Shown here one piece after another: positions 35,560-44,413 of a stretch of DNA of 59,422 nt (position 1 is the first letter of the stretch; every line of letters begins with the position of its first letter). The translations under genes were made by a program, and so were the position numbers. Origin of the DNA: Chloroflexota bacterium. GTDB taxonomy: Bacteria > Chloroflexota > Dehalococcoidia > Lucifugimonadales > UBA3495. Under the pieces are notes generated by a model. That model did not search any database. It worked only from the letters and a program-made list of their open reading frames with translations, and had not been told where the DNA came from. The stretch is taken from the NCBI GenBank assembly GCA_028873965.1, contig JAPPMU010000028.1, positions 1 through 59,422 of the forward strand, given 5' to 3'.

Positions 35560-36525
35560 ATGACCACGTATATTGTGCGGCGCATCGGCGAAGGGCTGGT
35601 CACGTTGATCGCGCTCAGCTTCGTCGTCTTCGGCAGCGTCCATCTGACCGGGGACCCGGCGCGGTTCCTGCTGCCGATTTCGGCCGAACACGACGAGTCG
35701 GTGTACGAAGCCCAGAAGGCCGCCTACGGTCTGGACAAGCCGTTTATCGTCCAGTACTGGAACTTCCTGATCAAGGCGGTCCGTCTGGACTTCGGCGACT
35801 CTTTCACCGCCCGCCGGCCGGTGCAGGAAATCCTGCTGGAGCGGATTCCGGCGACGGTGCATCTGGCAATCGCCGGGACCATATTGGCCATCGGCATCGG
35901 CGTGCCTTTGGGCATCATCTCGGCGGTGAAGCGGGATACTTTCCTGGACCGTATCTGCAAGGCATTTGCCATCTTCGGCATGGCCGCGCCCCAATTCTGG
36001 GTGGCGATAATGCTGATCATCGTGTTTGCCGGGTATTGGGGGTTATTGCCGGCATTCGGCAGAGGAGACGTCACCGGGTGGTTCCCCACCTGGTCACAGA
36101 TACCGAATATGCTGCTCCACCTCATCCTGCCGGCTTTCGTGTTGGCTCTGGCGATAATCGCCGCCATCATGCGCCTGGCCCGATCGGCAATGCTGGAGGT
36201 GCTGGACAGCGACTACGTGAAATTCGCCCAAGTCAAGGGAATGAGCGACCGGGTGGTCATCTGGAAACACGCGGCCCGCAACGCGCTGATCCCGGTAATC
36301 ACTTTTGGCGGCATCAGCCTCGCCGGCCTGCTCAACGGCTCGGTCGTGGTCGAGGTCGTGTTCGCCTGGCCCGGCGTCGGCCTCATGCTGCTGGAGGGGG
36401 TACTCTCCAACAACTTCCCGCAGGTTGAGGGAGCCATCATGGTCTCCGGCGCGGCCTACATCCTGACCGCGCTGGTCGTTGACATCCTCTACGGTTACGC
36501 CGACCCTCGGGTTCGGATGAACTGA
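35560..36525 (+). CDS. ABC transporter permease (DppB/OppB family)
   Basis: The 321-aa membrane protein starts Y-I-V-R-R-I-G-E-G-L, the standard DppB N-terminus. It has six hydrophobic segments and the EAA coupling loop (Y-V-K-F-A-Q-V-K-G-M-S, with A-A-R-N-A-L-I-P-V). It forms the channel with the permease at 36678. ATG at 35560 lies 89 bases after the binding-protein gene. Confidence 0.92.
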   Translation: MTTYIVRRIGEGLVTLIALSFVVFGSVHLTGDPARFLLPISAEHDESVYEAQKAAYGLDKPFIVQYWNFLIKAVRLDFGDSFTARRPVQEILLERIPATVHLAIAGTILAIGIGVPLGIISAVKRDTFLDRICKAFAIFGMAAPQFWVAIMLIIVFAGYWGLLPAFGRGDVTGWFPTWSQIPNMLLHLILPAFVLALAIIAAIMRLARSAMLEVLDSDYVKFAQVKGMSDRVVIWKHAARNALIPVITFGGISLAGLLNGSVVVEVVFAWPGVGLMLLEGVLSNNFPQVEGAIMVSGAAYILTALVVDILYGYADPRVRMN

Positions 36526-36542
36526 CTGCCGAGAACTTCAAT

Positions 36543-36657
36543 TCGTCATTCCCACGAAAGAACGTCACCCCGTACTTGATACGGGGCGGGAATCCGGAAG
36601 GAGCGGCATGGCTATTTCGCAAGGTATGTGGATTCCGGCTTTCGCCGGAATGACGTA
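36543..36657. repeat. palindromic repeat between the permease genes
   Basis: It holds two arms: CGTCATTCCCACGAAAGAACGTCACC...GGGCGGGAATCC and GGATTCCGGCTTTCGCCGGAATGACG. These are the family A core type, without clear terminal repeats. It lies between two genes that must be expressed together. Confidence 0.65.
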
Positions 36658-36677
36658 AATCAATCAGGAGCCCTGTT

Positions 36678-37565
36678 TTGGCTGCAGAAAATCCCACGCT
36701 GGTTCTCGACGAACGCGCTCCCGTGTCCCTGGTGCAGCGTGTTAAGGATGCGCGGCTGCCCTGGGTTACCATCGTTATCCTGCTCATCATCGTTTTCTGC
36801 GCAGCGTTCGCCAACCTGGTTGCTCCCCACGACCCGCGCGCCAACGACGTGCGGAACAAGCTGCAGCCACCGTTCGCCAGCAGTGAGCACATCCTCGGCA
36901 CCGACCGGCTGGGCAAGGACATGCTCAGCCGCCTGATCTACGGCGCGAGAACGATGCTCCAGGTCACCGCCCCGTCAATGGTTGTGGCCATTCTCGCCGG
37001 CACCATCGTCGGGCTGGTGTCCGGATACTCCGGCCGGTGGGCCGATTCGGTGCTGATGCGCATCACCGACGCAGTGTTGGGATTCCCGTCGATCCTGGTG
37101 GCGCTGCTGATCGTCACCTACCTGGGGACCGGGGTGTGGAACGTCATGATCGCCATCGCGGCGACGCAATGGGCGCGCTTTGCGCGAATGATTCGCGGTG
37201 AAGTGCTCGCCATACGCGACCGGGACTTTGTGGTCCTGGCACAGATCTACGGGGTATCGCCCGGCATGATCGTGTGGCGCCACTTGTTCCCCAACGTCAT
37301 TAACACCCTCATGGTGCTGACCAGCGTCAGCGTCGGCCAGGTCATCCTTCTGGAAGCCTCGTTGAGCTTCTTGGGCCTGGGCCTCGCCCCCGGTGACCCG
37401 GCGTGGGGCATCCTGGTTGCGGAAGGACGCGAATTCCTGACCCAGGCGTGGTGGATCGCGCTGTTCCCCGGCCTGGTGATCACGGTTGTGGTGATGGCGT
37501 TCAACTTCTTCGGCGACTGGCTGCGGGACTACCTCGACCCCAGGCTGCGCCGAGCCGGTCGTTAG
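36678..37565 (+). CDS. ABC transporter permease (DppC/OppC family)
   Basis: The 295-aa partner of the permease at 35560. It has six hydrophobic segments, a periplasmic block L-G-T-D-R-L-G-K-D-M-L-S-R-L-I-Y-G-A-R, and the EAA loop R-D-R-D-F-V-V-L-A-Q-I-Y-G-V-S. C-terminal features are G-L-A-P-G-D-P-A-W-G and N-F-F-G-D-W-L-R-D. TTG at 36678 is supported by CAGGAG seven bases upstream. ATPase genes (DppD/F) are not found downstream; valS follows. The transporter must borrow ATPases from another locus. Confidence 0.92.
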   Translation: MAAENPTLVLDERAPVSLVQRVKDARLPWVTIVILLIIVFCAAFANLVAPHDPRANDVRNKLQPPFASSEHILGTDRLGKDMLSRLIYGARTMLQVTAPSMVVAILAGTIVGLVSGYSGRWADSVLMRITDAVLGFPSILVALLIVTYLGTGVWNVMIAIAATQWARFARMIRGEVLAIRDRDFVVLAQIYGVSPGMIVWRHLFPNVINTLMVLTSVSVGQVILLEASLSFLGLGLAPGDPAWGILVAEGREFLTQAWWIALFPGLVITVVVMAFNFFGDWLRDYLDPRLRRAGR

Positions 37566-37829
37566 CTCTACCCATGGGCGGGAGCCACGTTCGGCCTCGC
37601 CTGTCCACCATCTGGGCGTACCTGCCGGTCTGCAAATGCGATCGGCCTGAACTTGACCCTGTCGGCTTCGGGCCTCGCACCCCGCGACGCGAGCTGGCAC
37701 GCGGCGCCGTCGTGTGGACAATCCCGATGGGCCGGTGCTACCATTTTTTGAACAATTGCCAACAGTGGACGTGTCGCCGGATGAGGTCGTGCAAACGGCC
37801 TCGCTGGCGCTGATTGATGGGACGGTACG
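37566..37829 (+). other. valS leader region, no gene
   Basis: The 264-base gap holds no convincing coding frame. TGGACA (37715-37720), an 18-bp spacer and TACCAT (37739-37744, with TGC extension) form a weak promoter. No T-box-like anticodon loop was recognised. Confidence 0.4.
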
Positions 37830-40547
37830 ATGACTGCCTCTGCTTCCGCCATGCCCCGCGCCTATGACGCCGCCTCGGTCGAACAGCGCATCTATCAAAC
37901 CTGGTGGGACGCCGGATACTTCGTACCGCGCATCGATCCCGACCGCCAACCTTTCTGCGTGGTGATGCCCCCGCCCAACGTCACCGGGGAGTTGCACCTG
38001 GGCCATGCCCTCACCGCCAGCCTCCAGGATTCCCTGGCCCGGTGGCACCGGATGTGCGGCGATCCCACCCTGTGGCTGCCCGGCAAGGATCATGCGGGAA
38101 TCGCCACGCAGTGGGTGGTCGAACGCGCCCTGGCCGCCGAAGGAACCAGCCGGCACGATCTGGGACGCGAGAAGTTCGAGGAACGCGTCTGGGAATGGGT
38201 GCGCCTCTACGGGAACACCATCGACGAGCAGCATCGCCGCCTTGGAGCGTCCTGCGACTGGTCCCGCCTCCGGTTCACGCTGGATCCCGGCCCGGTCCAC
38301 GCCGTGCGCACCACCTTTGTGAATCTGTTCAACAAGGGCCTGATCTACCGCCACGAACGCATCATCAACTGGTGCCCCCGCTGCGCCACCGCTCTGTCCG
38401 ATCTCGAAGTCGATCACGAGGAGCAGGACGGCAAGCTGTACCACATCCGCTATCCCTCCGCAGATAACCCAGCGGAGGGCGTAACCGTGGCCACCACGCG
38501 ACCCGAGTCCATGCTGGGCGACACCGGCGTCGCCGTTCACCCGGACGACGAACGGTACGCCGACAGGATCGGCGGCATGGTTACGCTGCCCATCGTGGGT
38601 CGTCAGATCCCGGTGGTCGGAGACACGGCCATTGAGATGGAATTCGGAACCGGCGCGCTGAAGGTTACCCCCGGCCACGACATCATCGACTTCGAAATTG
38701 GAGAACGACATAACCTGCCCATAGTCACCGTCATCGGTTTCGATGGCTGCATGACCGACGAGGCGGGAGCCAGGTACGCCGGCATGGAGCGCTTCGCTGC
38801 CCGCGCGGCCGTTGTCGCCGAGCTTGAGGCCATCGGGGCGCTGGAAGGCGTGGAGGACTACCATCACTCGGTGGGCCATTGCCAGCGCTGCAACGAGGTG
38901 GTGGAACCGCTCATCAGCCTGCAGTGGTTCCTGAACGTGGGCAAGCACGACCAACCGGGCACCATCGCCGGCAACGCCTACGCCGCGGTGGTCAATCGTG
39001 ACATCGAAATCGTGCCCGACCGGTTCTCCCGCGTTTATCTGAACTGGCTGGAGAACATCCGCGACTGGTGCATCAGCCGGCAGCTGTGGTGGGGACATCG
39101 CATCCCGGTCTGGTACTGCGCTGCGTGCGGCGGACACTCCGCCCACGTCGACGATCCGGCGGCGTGTCCCCAGTGCGGCAGCGCGGACATCGAGCAGGAA
39201 AGCGACGTTCTGGACACCTGGTTCAGCAGCGGCCTGTGGCCCCATTCGACCCTGGGATGGCCGGATGCGGGATCGGCAGACCTCGAGTACTTCTACCCAA
39301 ACTCGGTGCTGGAAACGGGCTACGACATTCTGTTCTTCTGGGTCGCCCGCATGATCATGCTGGGCATCGAAAACACGGGTGACGTCCCGTTCCGGTCGGT
39401 GTACCTGCACGGCATGGTGCTCGACGCCGAGGGCCAGAAGATGAGCAAGACCCGCGGCAACACCCTGGACCCGCTGGACCTGCTGGAGCAATACGGCACC
39501 GACGCGCTTCGATTCGCGCTGACCACGGGAACCGCGCCCGGAAACAACCTTCGGCTCAGCGACGAAAAGTTGGAATCCGCCCGCAATTTCGCCAACAAGA
39601 TCTGGAACGCCGCGCGTTACGTGATCAGCGTGATCGAGACCAGGTCAGCTTCCGGTCAGGGTGATCTGGGAGATTGGAGCCATCTTGGCGCACCAACGCA
39701 TCGCGAGGATCGTTGGATCGTCAGCCGCCTGGATGATCTCACCACCACAGTGAACCAGGCGCTGACCGCATTCGAACTGGGCGAAGCCCAGCAGAAGATC
39801 TACGACTTCGCGTGGAACGATTTCTGCGACTGGTACATCGAGATGGCCAAGGTGCGGCTCCGGCTCGCCGGCGCAGAGGACGCCACCGCAGCCGCGACGA
39901 CATTGGTTCACGTCCTGGAGCGCTTGCTCCGCCTCTTGCACCCGTTCATGCCCTTTGTCACCGAAGAGATCTGGCAGAACCTCACGGCGCGAGTTCCCGC
40001 GCCGGAGGCCGGACTCCCCGCGTCCATCATGGTGTGTCCGTTTCCCCAGGTCCACGCGCCGCGCTCGGCGCCGGACGCCGAGGCGGACGTGGAAATCGTG
40101 ATGCAAACCGTGCGCGCGGTGCGCAACATGCGAGCCCAGTTGCGCATCCCGGCGGGTCAAAAATTGGAAGCCGCAATTGAAACCAACGGGATGCGGGCTG
40201 TCGTAGAGGAAGAGCAGGAGGTGATCTGCGCTCTGGCCCGAGTGGAGCCGTTGCGGTTGTTGGACGCAGGCGATACGGATACGACCACGGGCGTTAGCCT
40301 GGTGGTAAATCCGTTGGTGGTCCGTTTGCCCCTCGAAGGGGTGGACCTGCAGGCCGAATCCGACCGTTTGCATCGGGAGTTGGAGTCCAAGCGCCAGGAC
40401 GAAACACGCAAGGAACAGCTGCTGGCAAATCCCAACTTCGTCTCCAAGGCCCGCCCTGAGGTCGTGGAGAATGAACGCCAACGCCTGCGTTCGCTCACCG
40501 AGGAACGCCAGCGCATCGAGGACATAATCGCGCAGTTGGGGGTCTAA
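37830..40547 (+). CDS. valS: valine--tRNA ligase
   Basis: Class I synthetase of 905 aa. It has the HIGH motif as H-L-G-H (residues 56-59) in P-P-P-N-V-T-G-E-L-H-L-G-H, a CP1 editing domain with T-T-R-P-E-S-M-L-G-D-T and a zinc-type region C-A-A-C-G-G...C-P-Q-C-G. The KMSKS motif appears as K-M-S-K-T (537-541), followed by an anticodon-binding domain and a C-terminal coiled-coil arm (from about residue 835). Length and order are normal. Some editing-domain zinc Cys are also visible near C-P-R-C-A. Confidence 0.96.
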   Translation: MTASASAMPRAYDAASVEQRIYQTWWDAGYFVPRIDPDRQPFCVVMPPPNVTGELHLGHALTASLQDSLARWHRMCGDPTLWLPGKDHAGIATQWVVERALAAEGTSRHDLGREKFEERVWEWVRLYGNTIDEQHRRLGASCDWSRLRFTLDPGPVHAVRTTFVNLFNKGLIYRHERIINWCPRCATALSDLEVDHEEQDGKLYHIRYPSADNPAEGVTVATTRPESMLGDTGVAVHPDDERYADRIGGMVTLPIVGRQIPVVGDTAIEMEFGTGALKVTPGHDIIDFEIGERHNLPIVTVIGFDGCMTDEAGARYAGMERFAARAAVVAELEAIGALEGVEDYHHSVGHCQRCNEVVEPLISLQWFLNVGKHDQPGTIAGNAYAAVVNRDIEIVPDRFSRVYLNWLENIRDWCISRQLWWGHRIPVWYCAACGGHSAHVDDPAACPQCGSADIEQESDVLDTWFSSGLWPHSTLGWPDAGSADLEYFYPNSVLETGYDILFFWVARMIMLGIENTGDVPFRSVYLHGMVLDAEGQKMSKTRGNTLDPLDLLEQYGTDALRFALTTGTAPGNNLRLSDEKLESARNFANKIWNAARYVISVIETRSASGQGDLGDWSHLGAPTHREDRWIVSRLDDLTTTVNQALTAFELGEAQQKIYDFAWNDFCDWYIEMAKVRLRLAGAEDATAAATTLVHVLERLLRLLHPFMPFVTEEIWQNLTARVPAPEAGLPASIMVCPFPQVHAPRSAPDAEADVEIVMQTVRAVRNMRAQLRIPAGQKLEAAIETNGMRAVVEEEQEVICALARVEPLRLLDAGDTDTTTGVSLVVNPLVVRLPLEGVDLQAESDRLHRELESKRQDETRKEQLLANPNFVSKARPEVVENERQRLRSLTEERQRIEDIIAQLGV

Positions 40548-40650
40548 CCCAAGATTGCCATAATCTGCACGCGACGCTTGGAGCGCCGGGAGCCCCAAGC
40601 TGTCAGAATACGTCCTGTTGACCCTTACGCCCCGGAGCAGGAGACCCTAG

Positions 40651-41307
40651 ATGTCGCGCAAAGTCGCCCGATTTTCGATCTTAAGTGTAATCGCCGTACT
40701 TGTTCTCGCCACCACCACCGGCTGCTTCTTCGGCAGTGGGGAAGAACCGGAGCCCACTGCCACTCCCGACCTGGCGGCCACCATCGCGGCTGCGGTCGCG
40801 GCCGCGGTGCCGACGGACACTCCCATACCCCCGACCGATACGCCGGAGCCCCCTACTCCAGAGCCAACGCCTGATTTGCAAGCTACCATCGACGCCAGCA
40901 TCGCAGCGACCCGGGCGGCCATGCCCACGGCCACCCCGGTGCCGACGCCGACTCCGGAGCCGGCGCCCACCAGCACACCGGAGCCGACCGCCACTCCGGT
41001 GCCCACCGCGGTTCCTGCTCCTACTGCGGTTCCCAACCCGGCCCGGCAGATACCGTGCATCATCGTTGGTATCGTCAGGGACAACGACGGGGCAATCAGG
41101 AATGCGCCAGTAGATGCCATCAGCCAGGACGGCACCGGTCGCATCGTAGCGTCGGCTCGGTCTGACAATGACGGCAGGTATCAACTGTCAATCACCGAGT
41201 TTGAGAAAGTGTTCGACCTGTATGTCAATAGAACGGACACTAACGTTGACACACCAAGAACCACCTCCGGCTGTCGGGAAATTCGCAACCTGACTGATAA
41301 CAGCTGA
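40651..41307 (+). CDS. Pro/Thr-rich lipoprotein with a carboxypeptidase-regulatory-like C-terminus
   Basis: The 218-aa lipoprotein has a signal ending T-T-T-G-C (Cys about residue 25). A long low-complexity P/T/A/E stretch with D-L-A-A-T-I-A-A-A and D-L-Q-A-T-I-D-A-S pieces covers about residues 30-130. A short C-terminal beta domain has I-V-R-D-N-D-G and S-D-N-D-G-R-Y-Q-L, as in CarboxypepD_reg-like folds. The linker probably spans the cell wall. Function unknown. Confidence 0.72.
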   Translation: MSRKVARFSILSVIAVLVLATTTGCFFGSGEEPEPTATPDLAATIAAAVAAAVPTDTPIPPTDTPEPPTPEPTPDLQATIDASIAATRAAMPTATPVPTPTPEPAPTSTPEPTATPVPTAVPAPTAVPNPARQIPCIIVGIVRDNDGAIRNAPVDAISQDGTGRIVASARSDNDGRYQLSITEFEKVFDLYVNRTDTNVDTPRTTSGCREIRNLTDNS

Positions 41308-41325
41308 CGCCCGTACCTTGCAGAT

Positions 41326-41354
41326 AACCCCGGGGGTCCGTCCTCCGGGGTTTT
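41326..41354 (+). terminator. rho-independent-type terminator
   Basis: Stem AACCCCGG (41326-41333) pairs with CCGGGGTT (41345-41352), followed by TT in a TTTT run. It lies 19 bases beyond the lipoprotein stop. Confidence 0.7.
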
Positions 41355-41408
41355 CTGCTGTCTGTTAGAATGTCGCACACCCGCGCCCGTTGGTATCCCT
41401 TCGACTCC

Positions 41409-41554
41409 GGGACCTTTTCAAGGTTAATTCGTCATTCCGGCGAAAGCCGGGATCCAGAATATTCCGAACACAAACGATCTCTTGGATTCCCGCTTTCGTG
41501 GGAGCGACGGTTCAGGGTGAAAGGCCACCATCCGGGACTTTGAAAAGGTTATGC
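41409..41554. repeat. MITE-like element family A inserted directly upstream of aroE
   Basis: The 146-bp copy is flanked by the direct 9-mer TTCGACTCC at 41400-41408 and 41555-41563. Its ends are decayed versions of the family TIR (ACCTTTTCAAGGT and ACTTTGAAAAGGT). The right target duplication ends one base before the aroE ATG at 41565. The core has the usual GGCGAAAGCCGGGATCC stem. Confidence 0.85.
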
Positions 41555-41564
41555 TTCGACTCCC

Positions 41565-42437
41565 ATGGTAATTGACTCTCCCCTGGGCATCATCGGCCAT
41601 CCCATCGGCCATTCCATTTCTCCCCGGTTCCAGCAGGCCGGGCTGGACCATCTCGTTGTCGATCATCGATACCTGCCCTACGAGGTGCAGCCGGACCGCG
41701 TGGCCGATTTCGTGTCGTCCTTGCGCAGCGAATCGGTGTTGGGCATCAACGTCACCGTCCCGCACAAAGAGGCGGTGATGCCGTTTCTCGACGAGATCGA
41801 CGAGTGGGCGGCGGAAGCTGGCGCCGTGAATACGATAGTGAACCGCGCAGGCCGCCTCGTCGGCTACAACACTGACGGCTATGGGTTCCTCCGTGCGCTC
41901 CGCGAGTCGGGCGGGCTGGATCCTGCCGGCAAGCGCGCCTTGATTCTGGGCGCCGGCGGGTCCGCGCGCGGCGTGGTGCAGGCCCTGCTCCGGGCCGGCG
42001 TCGCCGAACTTGCCATCGCCAACCGGACCCTGGAGCGTGCCGAAGCGTTGGCCGAACTGGCCTCCAATCGCAGCGTGCCCGCGCAGCCTGTTGAGCTGAA
42101 CTCCCTGCAGAACGGCAACGTACCCGAGGGATCCGACCTGATCGTCAACTGCACGTCCCTGGGCATGTACCACGGGCCGGACGAGAACGCTTCACCGCTG
42201 CCCGCGTCGCAAATACCGCCGTCGGCCCTGGTTTACGACCTCGTGTATAATCCCATGCTGACCCCGCTGCTCCGGGAGGCGCATTCAGTCGGAGCCCCGA
42301 CCCTGGGCGGTATTTCCATGCTGGTGTACCAGGGCGCCGCATCCTTTGAGTTGTGGCTGGAAAGACCCGCGCCCGTTTCCGTAATGATGGACGCCGCCAT
42401 GGCGGCCATGCGGGAACGCGAAGCTGAAGCACGATGA
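41565..42437 (+). CDS. aroE: shikimate dehydrogenase
   Basis: NADPH-dependent reduction of 3-dehydroshikimate. The 290-aa protein has G-H-P-I-G-H-S-I-S-P-R-F, N-V-T-V-P-H-K-E with the catalytic Lys, N-T-D-G-Y-G-F, a Rossmann motif L-G-A-G-G-S-A-R-G and the C-terminal Q-G-A-A-S-F-E-L-W. No Shine-Dalgarno sequence lies before the ATG because a family A repeat and its target duplication occupy that position. TTATGCT at the element edge could act as a -10. aroC follows after 25 bases with a good RBS, so the two form an operon. Confidence 0.95.
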   Translation: MVIDSPLGIIGHPIGHSISPRFQQAGLDHLVVDHRYLPYEVQPDRVADFVSSLRSESVLGINVTVPHKEAVMPFLDEIDEWAAEAGAVNTIVNRAGRLVGYNTDGYGFLRALRESGGLDPAGKRALILGAGGSARGVVQALLRAGVAELAIANRTLERAEALAELASNRSVPAQPVELNSLQNGNVPEGSDLIVNCTSLGMYHGPDENASPLPASQIPPSALVYDLVYNPMLTPLLREAHSVGAPTLGGISMLVYQGAASFELWLERPAPVSVMMDAAMAAMREREAEAR

Positions 42438-42462
42438 CCCCATTCCAGGAGGCCGAAACTCG

Positions 42463-43650
42463 ATGATACGTTGGTTCACGGCGGGCGAATCCCACGGTCA
42501 GGGCTTGATGATCATCGTCGAAGGCGTGCCGGCCTACCTGCCCTTGGATGAGGAATACATCGCGCACCACCTGGCCCGCCGCCAGCGGGGATACGGACGC
42601 GGCGGACGGCAGCAGATCGAGCGCGACCACGCGCACATCCAGACTGGAGTGCGCCACGGCTACACCCTGGGCAGCCCCATCGGAATGCTCCTGGAGAACC
42701 GGGACTGGGTTAACTGGCAGGACGCCATGGCCGTAGAGTACGTGGAAAACCCGTCCCAGGAAGGCCGCAACCAGCGCGTCACACGCATCCGCCCCGGTCA
42801 CGCCGATCTCCCGGGAGCCATGAAGTACGGCTTCCACGACGTGCGCAACTCGCTGGAGCGCGCCTCCGCCCGGGAAACTGCCGGACGGGTGGCCGCCGGC
42901 GCCGTCGCCATGCGTCTGTTGGAAGAGTTCGGCATCAGGCTGCACAGCCACGTCATTTCCATCGGCCGCATCCACGCCGACCCACCGGAACACGACGCCA
43001 TCGACTGGGAGGCTGTGGAGGAATCCCCCGTCCACTGCGCCGATAACGCCGCCGCGAACCTGATGATGGCAGAGGTGGATGCTGCCCGCGATGCCGGCGA
43101 CACCGTGGGCGGCACGGTGGAAGTGATTGCGGAGAACGTGCCCATCGGCCTCGGCTCCCACGTCCACTGGGACCGCAAGATCGACGCGAAGATTGCCCAG
43201 GCGCTGATGAGCATCAACGCCGTCAAGGCCGTCAGCATCGGCCCCGGCTGGGAGTTGATGGACGCCTGGGGCTCCGAGTTCCAGGACGTGATCGAGCCGG
43301 TCACGGACCCGGATAACCCGTGGCAGCGGAAGACCAATCGCGCCGGCGGCACCGAGGGTGGGATGACCAGCGGCCCGCCCCTGGTGGCCCGCTTCGTCAT
43401 CAAGCCCATCGCCACCCTGCACAACCCGCTCCCGTCGGTTGATCTTGATACCGGCGAACCGGTGCAGGCCCATTTCGAGCGCAGCGACGTGTGCCAGGCG
43501 CCTCCGGCCGGCGTCATTGGTGAGGCCATGGTTGCTCTGGTGCTGGCCGACGCCTTCATGGAAAAGTTCGGAGGCGACAGCATCTCCGAAACCCGCCGCA
43601 ACTTTGAGGGCTACCAGGCGACTGTAGGCCCGCGCCTGCGGTACAGCTGA
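42463..43650 (+). CDS. aroC: chorismate synthase
   Basis: Makes chorismate from EPSP, needing reduced FMN. The 395-aa protein has the N-terminal W-F-T-A-G-E-S-H-G-Q-G-L-M and R-R-Q-R-G-Y-G-R-G-G-R. It also has the family signature around R-P-G-H-A-D-L-P-G-A-M-K-Y, R-A-S-A-R-E-T-A-G-R-V-A-A-G-A-V, and G-G-M-T-S-G-P-P-L-V-A-R near the C-terminus. All FMN-binding blocks are intact. ATG at 42463 follows AGGAGG. It works directly after AroE and EPSP synthase (the latter not in the window) in aromatic amino acid synthesis. Confidence 0.96.
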   Translation: MIRWFTAGESHGQGLMIIVEGVPAYLPLDEEYIAHHLARRQRGYGRGGRQQIERDHAHIQTGVRHGYTLGSPIGMLLENRDWVNWQDAMAVEYVENPSQEGRNQRVTRIRPGHADLPGAMKYGFHDVRNSLERASARETAGRVAAGAVAMRLLEEFGIRLHSHVISIGRIHADPPEHDAIDWEAVEESPVHCADNAAANLMMAEVDAARDAGDTVGGTVEVIAENVPIGLGSHVHWDRKIDAKIAQALMSINAVKAVSIGPGWELMDAWGSEFQDVIEPVTDPDNPWQRKTNRAGGTEGGMTSGPPLVARFVIKPIATLHNPLPSVDLDTGEPVQAHFERSDVCQAPPAGVIGEAMVALVLADAFMEKFGGDSISETRRNFEGYQATVGPRLRYS

Positions 43651-43663
43651 CGATCCCCGTTTC

Positions 43664-43745
43664 CCGTCATTCCGGCGAAAGAACGGCCTGCCCCGCACTC
43701 CGATGCGGGGTCACCCCGTACTTGATACGGGGCCGGAATCCAGGT
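43664..43745. repeat. palindromic family A-type core
   Basis: CGTCATTCCGGCGAAAGAACGG...TGATACGGGGCCGGAATCCAGG, with an extra copy of CCGCACTCCGATGCGGGG inserted. It lies between convergent aroC and the Uma2-family gene. Confidence 0.65.
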
Positions 43746-43759
43746 TGGACAGGCGGCAT

Positions 43760-44320
43760 CTAGAAGGCGAAAAGATCGTCCACCGGGCAGGCGAAACCGG
43801 GAAGTGCTGGCTCCAGGGTGAGGGTGTCTCCGGCGTTGAAGGTGTGCTCTGTGCCGTCACTGCCATAGGTGACGATTTCGCGGGTGGCAATATGGGCGAC
43901 CACAACCAGCTGCACGCCGGCCTCCAGCCACATCCGCACTCGTTCGGCGACGCCGGCGGCCGAGCGGTAGCCCGGCGAAATAACTTCCACCGCCAGAACG
44001 GGAACGAGGCCGGTGACGTAGCCGCGCTCCGGCAGCGGGGATGGCAAATCGTGTCGGGAGTAAAAGGCGTAGTCGGCGGCGCGCACTGTGTCGGGGCTCT
44101 GCTCGATGTAGGCGGCAGCTTCAGGTCCGCCTACGTAGGGCAAGCCGTTTTGCCGCACAAAGCTTCTTGTGTGAAAACCGAAGTTGTCGGTGACTATCGT
44201 GTGCATGAAGCCGGGCGGCGGCATGGTAATCAACTCTCCCCGTACCAGTTCGTGACGGTACCCGTCGCGGGGCATTGCCAGCAGGTCGTCGGCGGTGAGC
44301 AGTTTCCGTGTGGTAGTCAT
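43760..44320 (-). CDS. Uma2-family (DUF820) putative restriction-endonuclease-fold protein
   Basis: The 186-aa single-domain protein has the order of Uma2 proteins: A-D-D-L-L-A-M, R-H-E-L-V-R-G-E-L, P-D-T-V-R-A-A-D-Y-A-F, then P-V-L-A-V-E-V-I-S-P and W-L-E-A-G-V-Q-L-V-V-V. The D...E-V-I pattern corresponds to the PD-(D/E)XK core of the family, where the Lys position is often variable. Function of this large family is unsettled. ATG at 44320. Divergent from the LLM gene. Confidence 0.85.
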   Translation of the reverse strand: MTTTRKLLTADDLLAMPRDGYRHELVRGELITMPPPGFMHTIVTDNFGFHTRSFVRQNGLPYVGGPEAAAYIEQSPDTVRAADYAFYSRHDLPSPLPERGYVTGLVPVLAVEVISPGYRSAAGVAERVRMWLEAGVQLVVVAHIATREIVTYGSDGTEHTFNAGDTLTLEPALPGFACPVDDLFAF

Positions 44321-44413
44321 GGCCTGGCCTCCATCGCGCCGGCAGAAAGTATGCAGCGTGTATAGTATAACGTCCCGGCATCACAGGCAGCCCGATCCAG
44401 ACTGGAACGTACC

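Noticed and set aside
37566..37829. T-box leader upstream of valS
   Set aside because: I could not find the conserved T-box sequence or a specifier loop; only a weak promoter is visible.
42243..42250. TATAAT inside aroE as a promoter for aroC
   Set aside because: It lies about 215 bases before aroC, within conserved coding sequence, and aroC has no need of it as it follows aroE closely.
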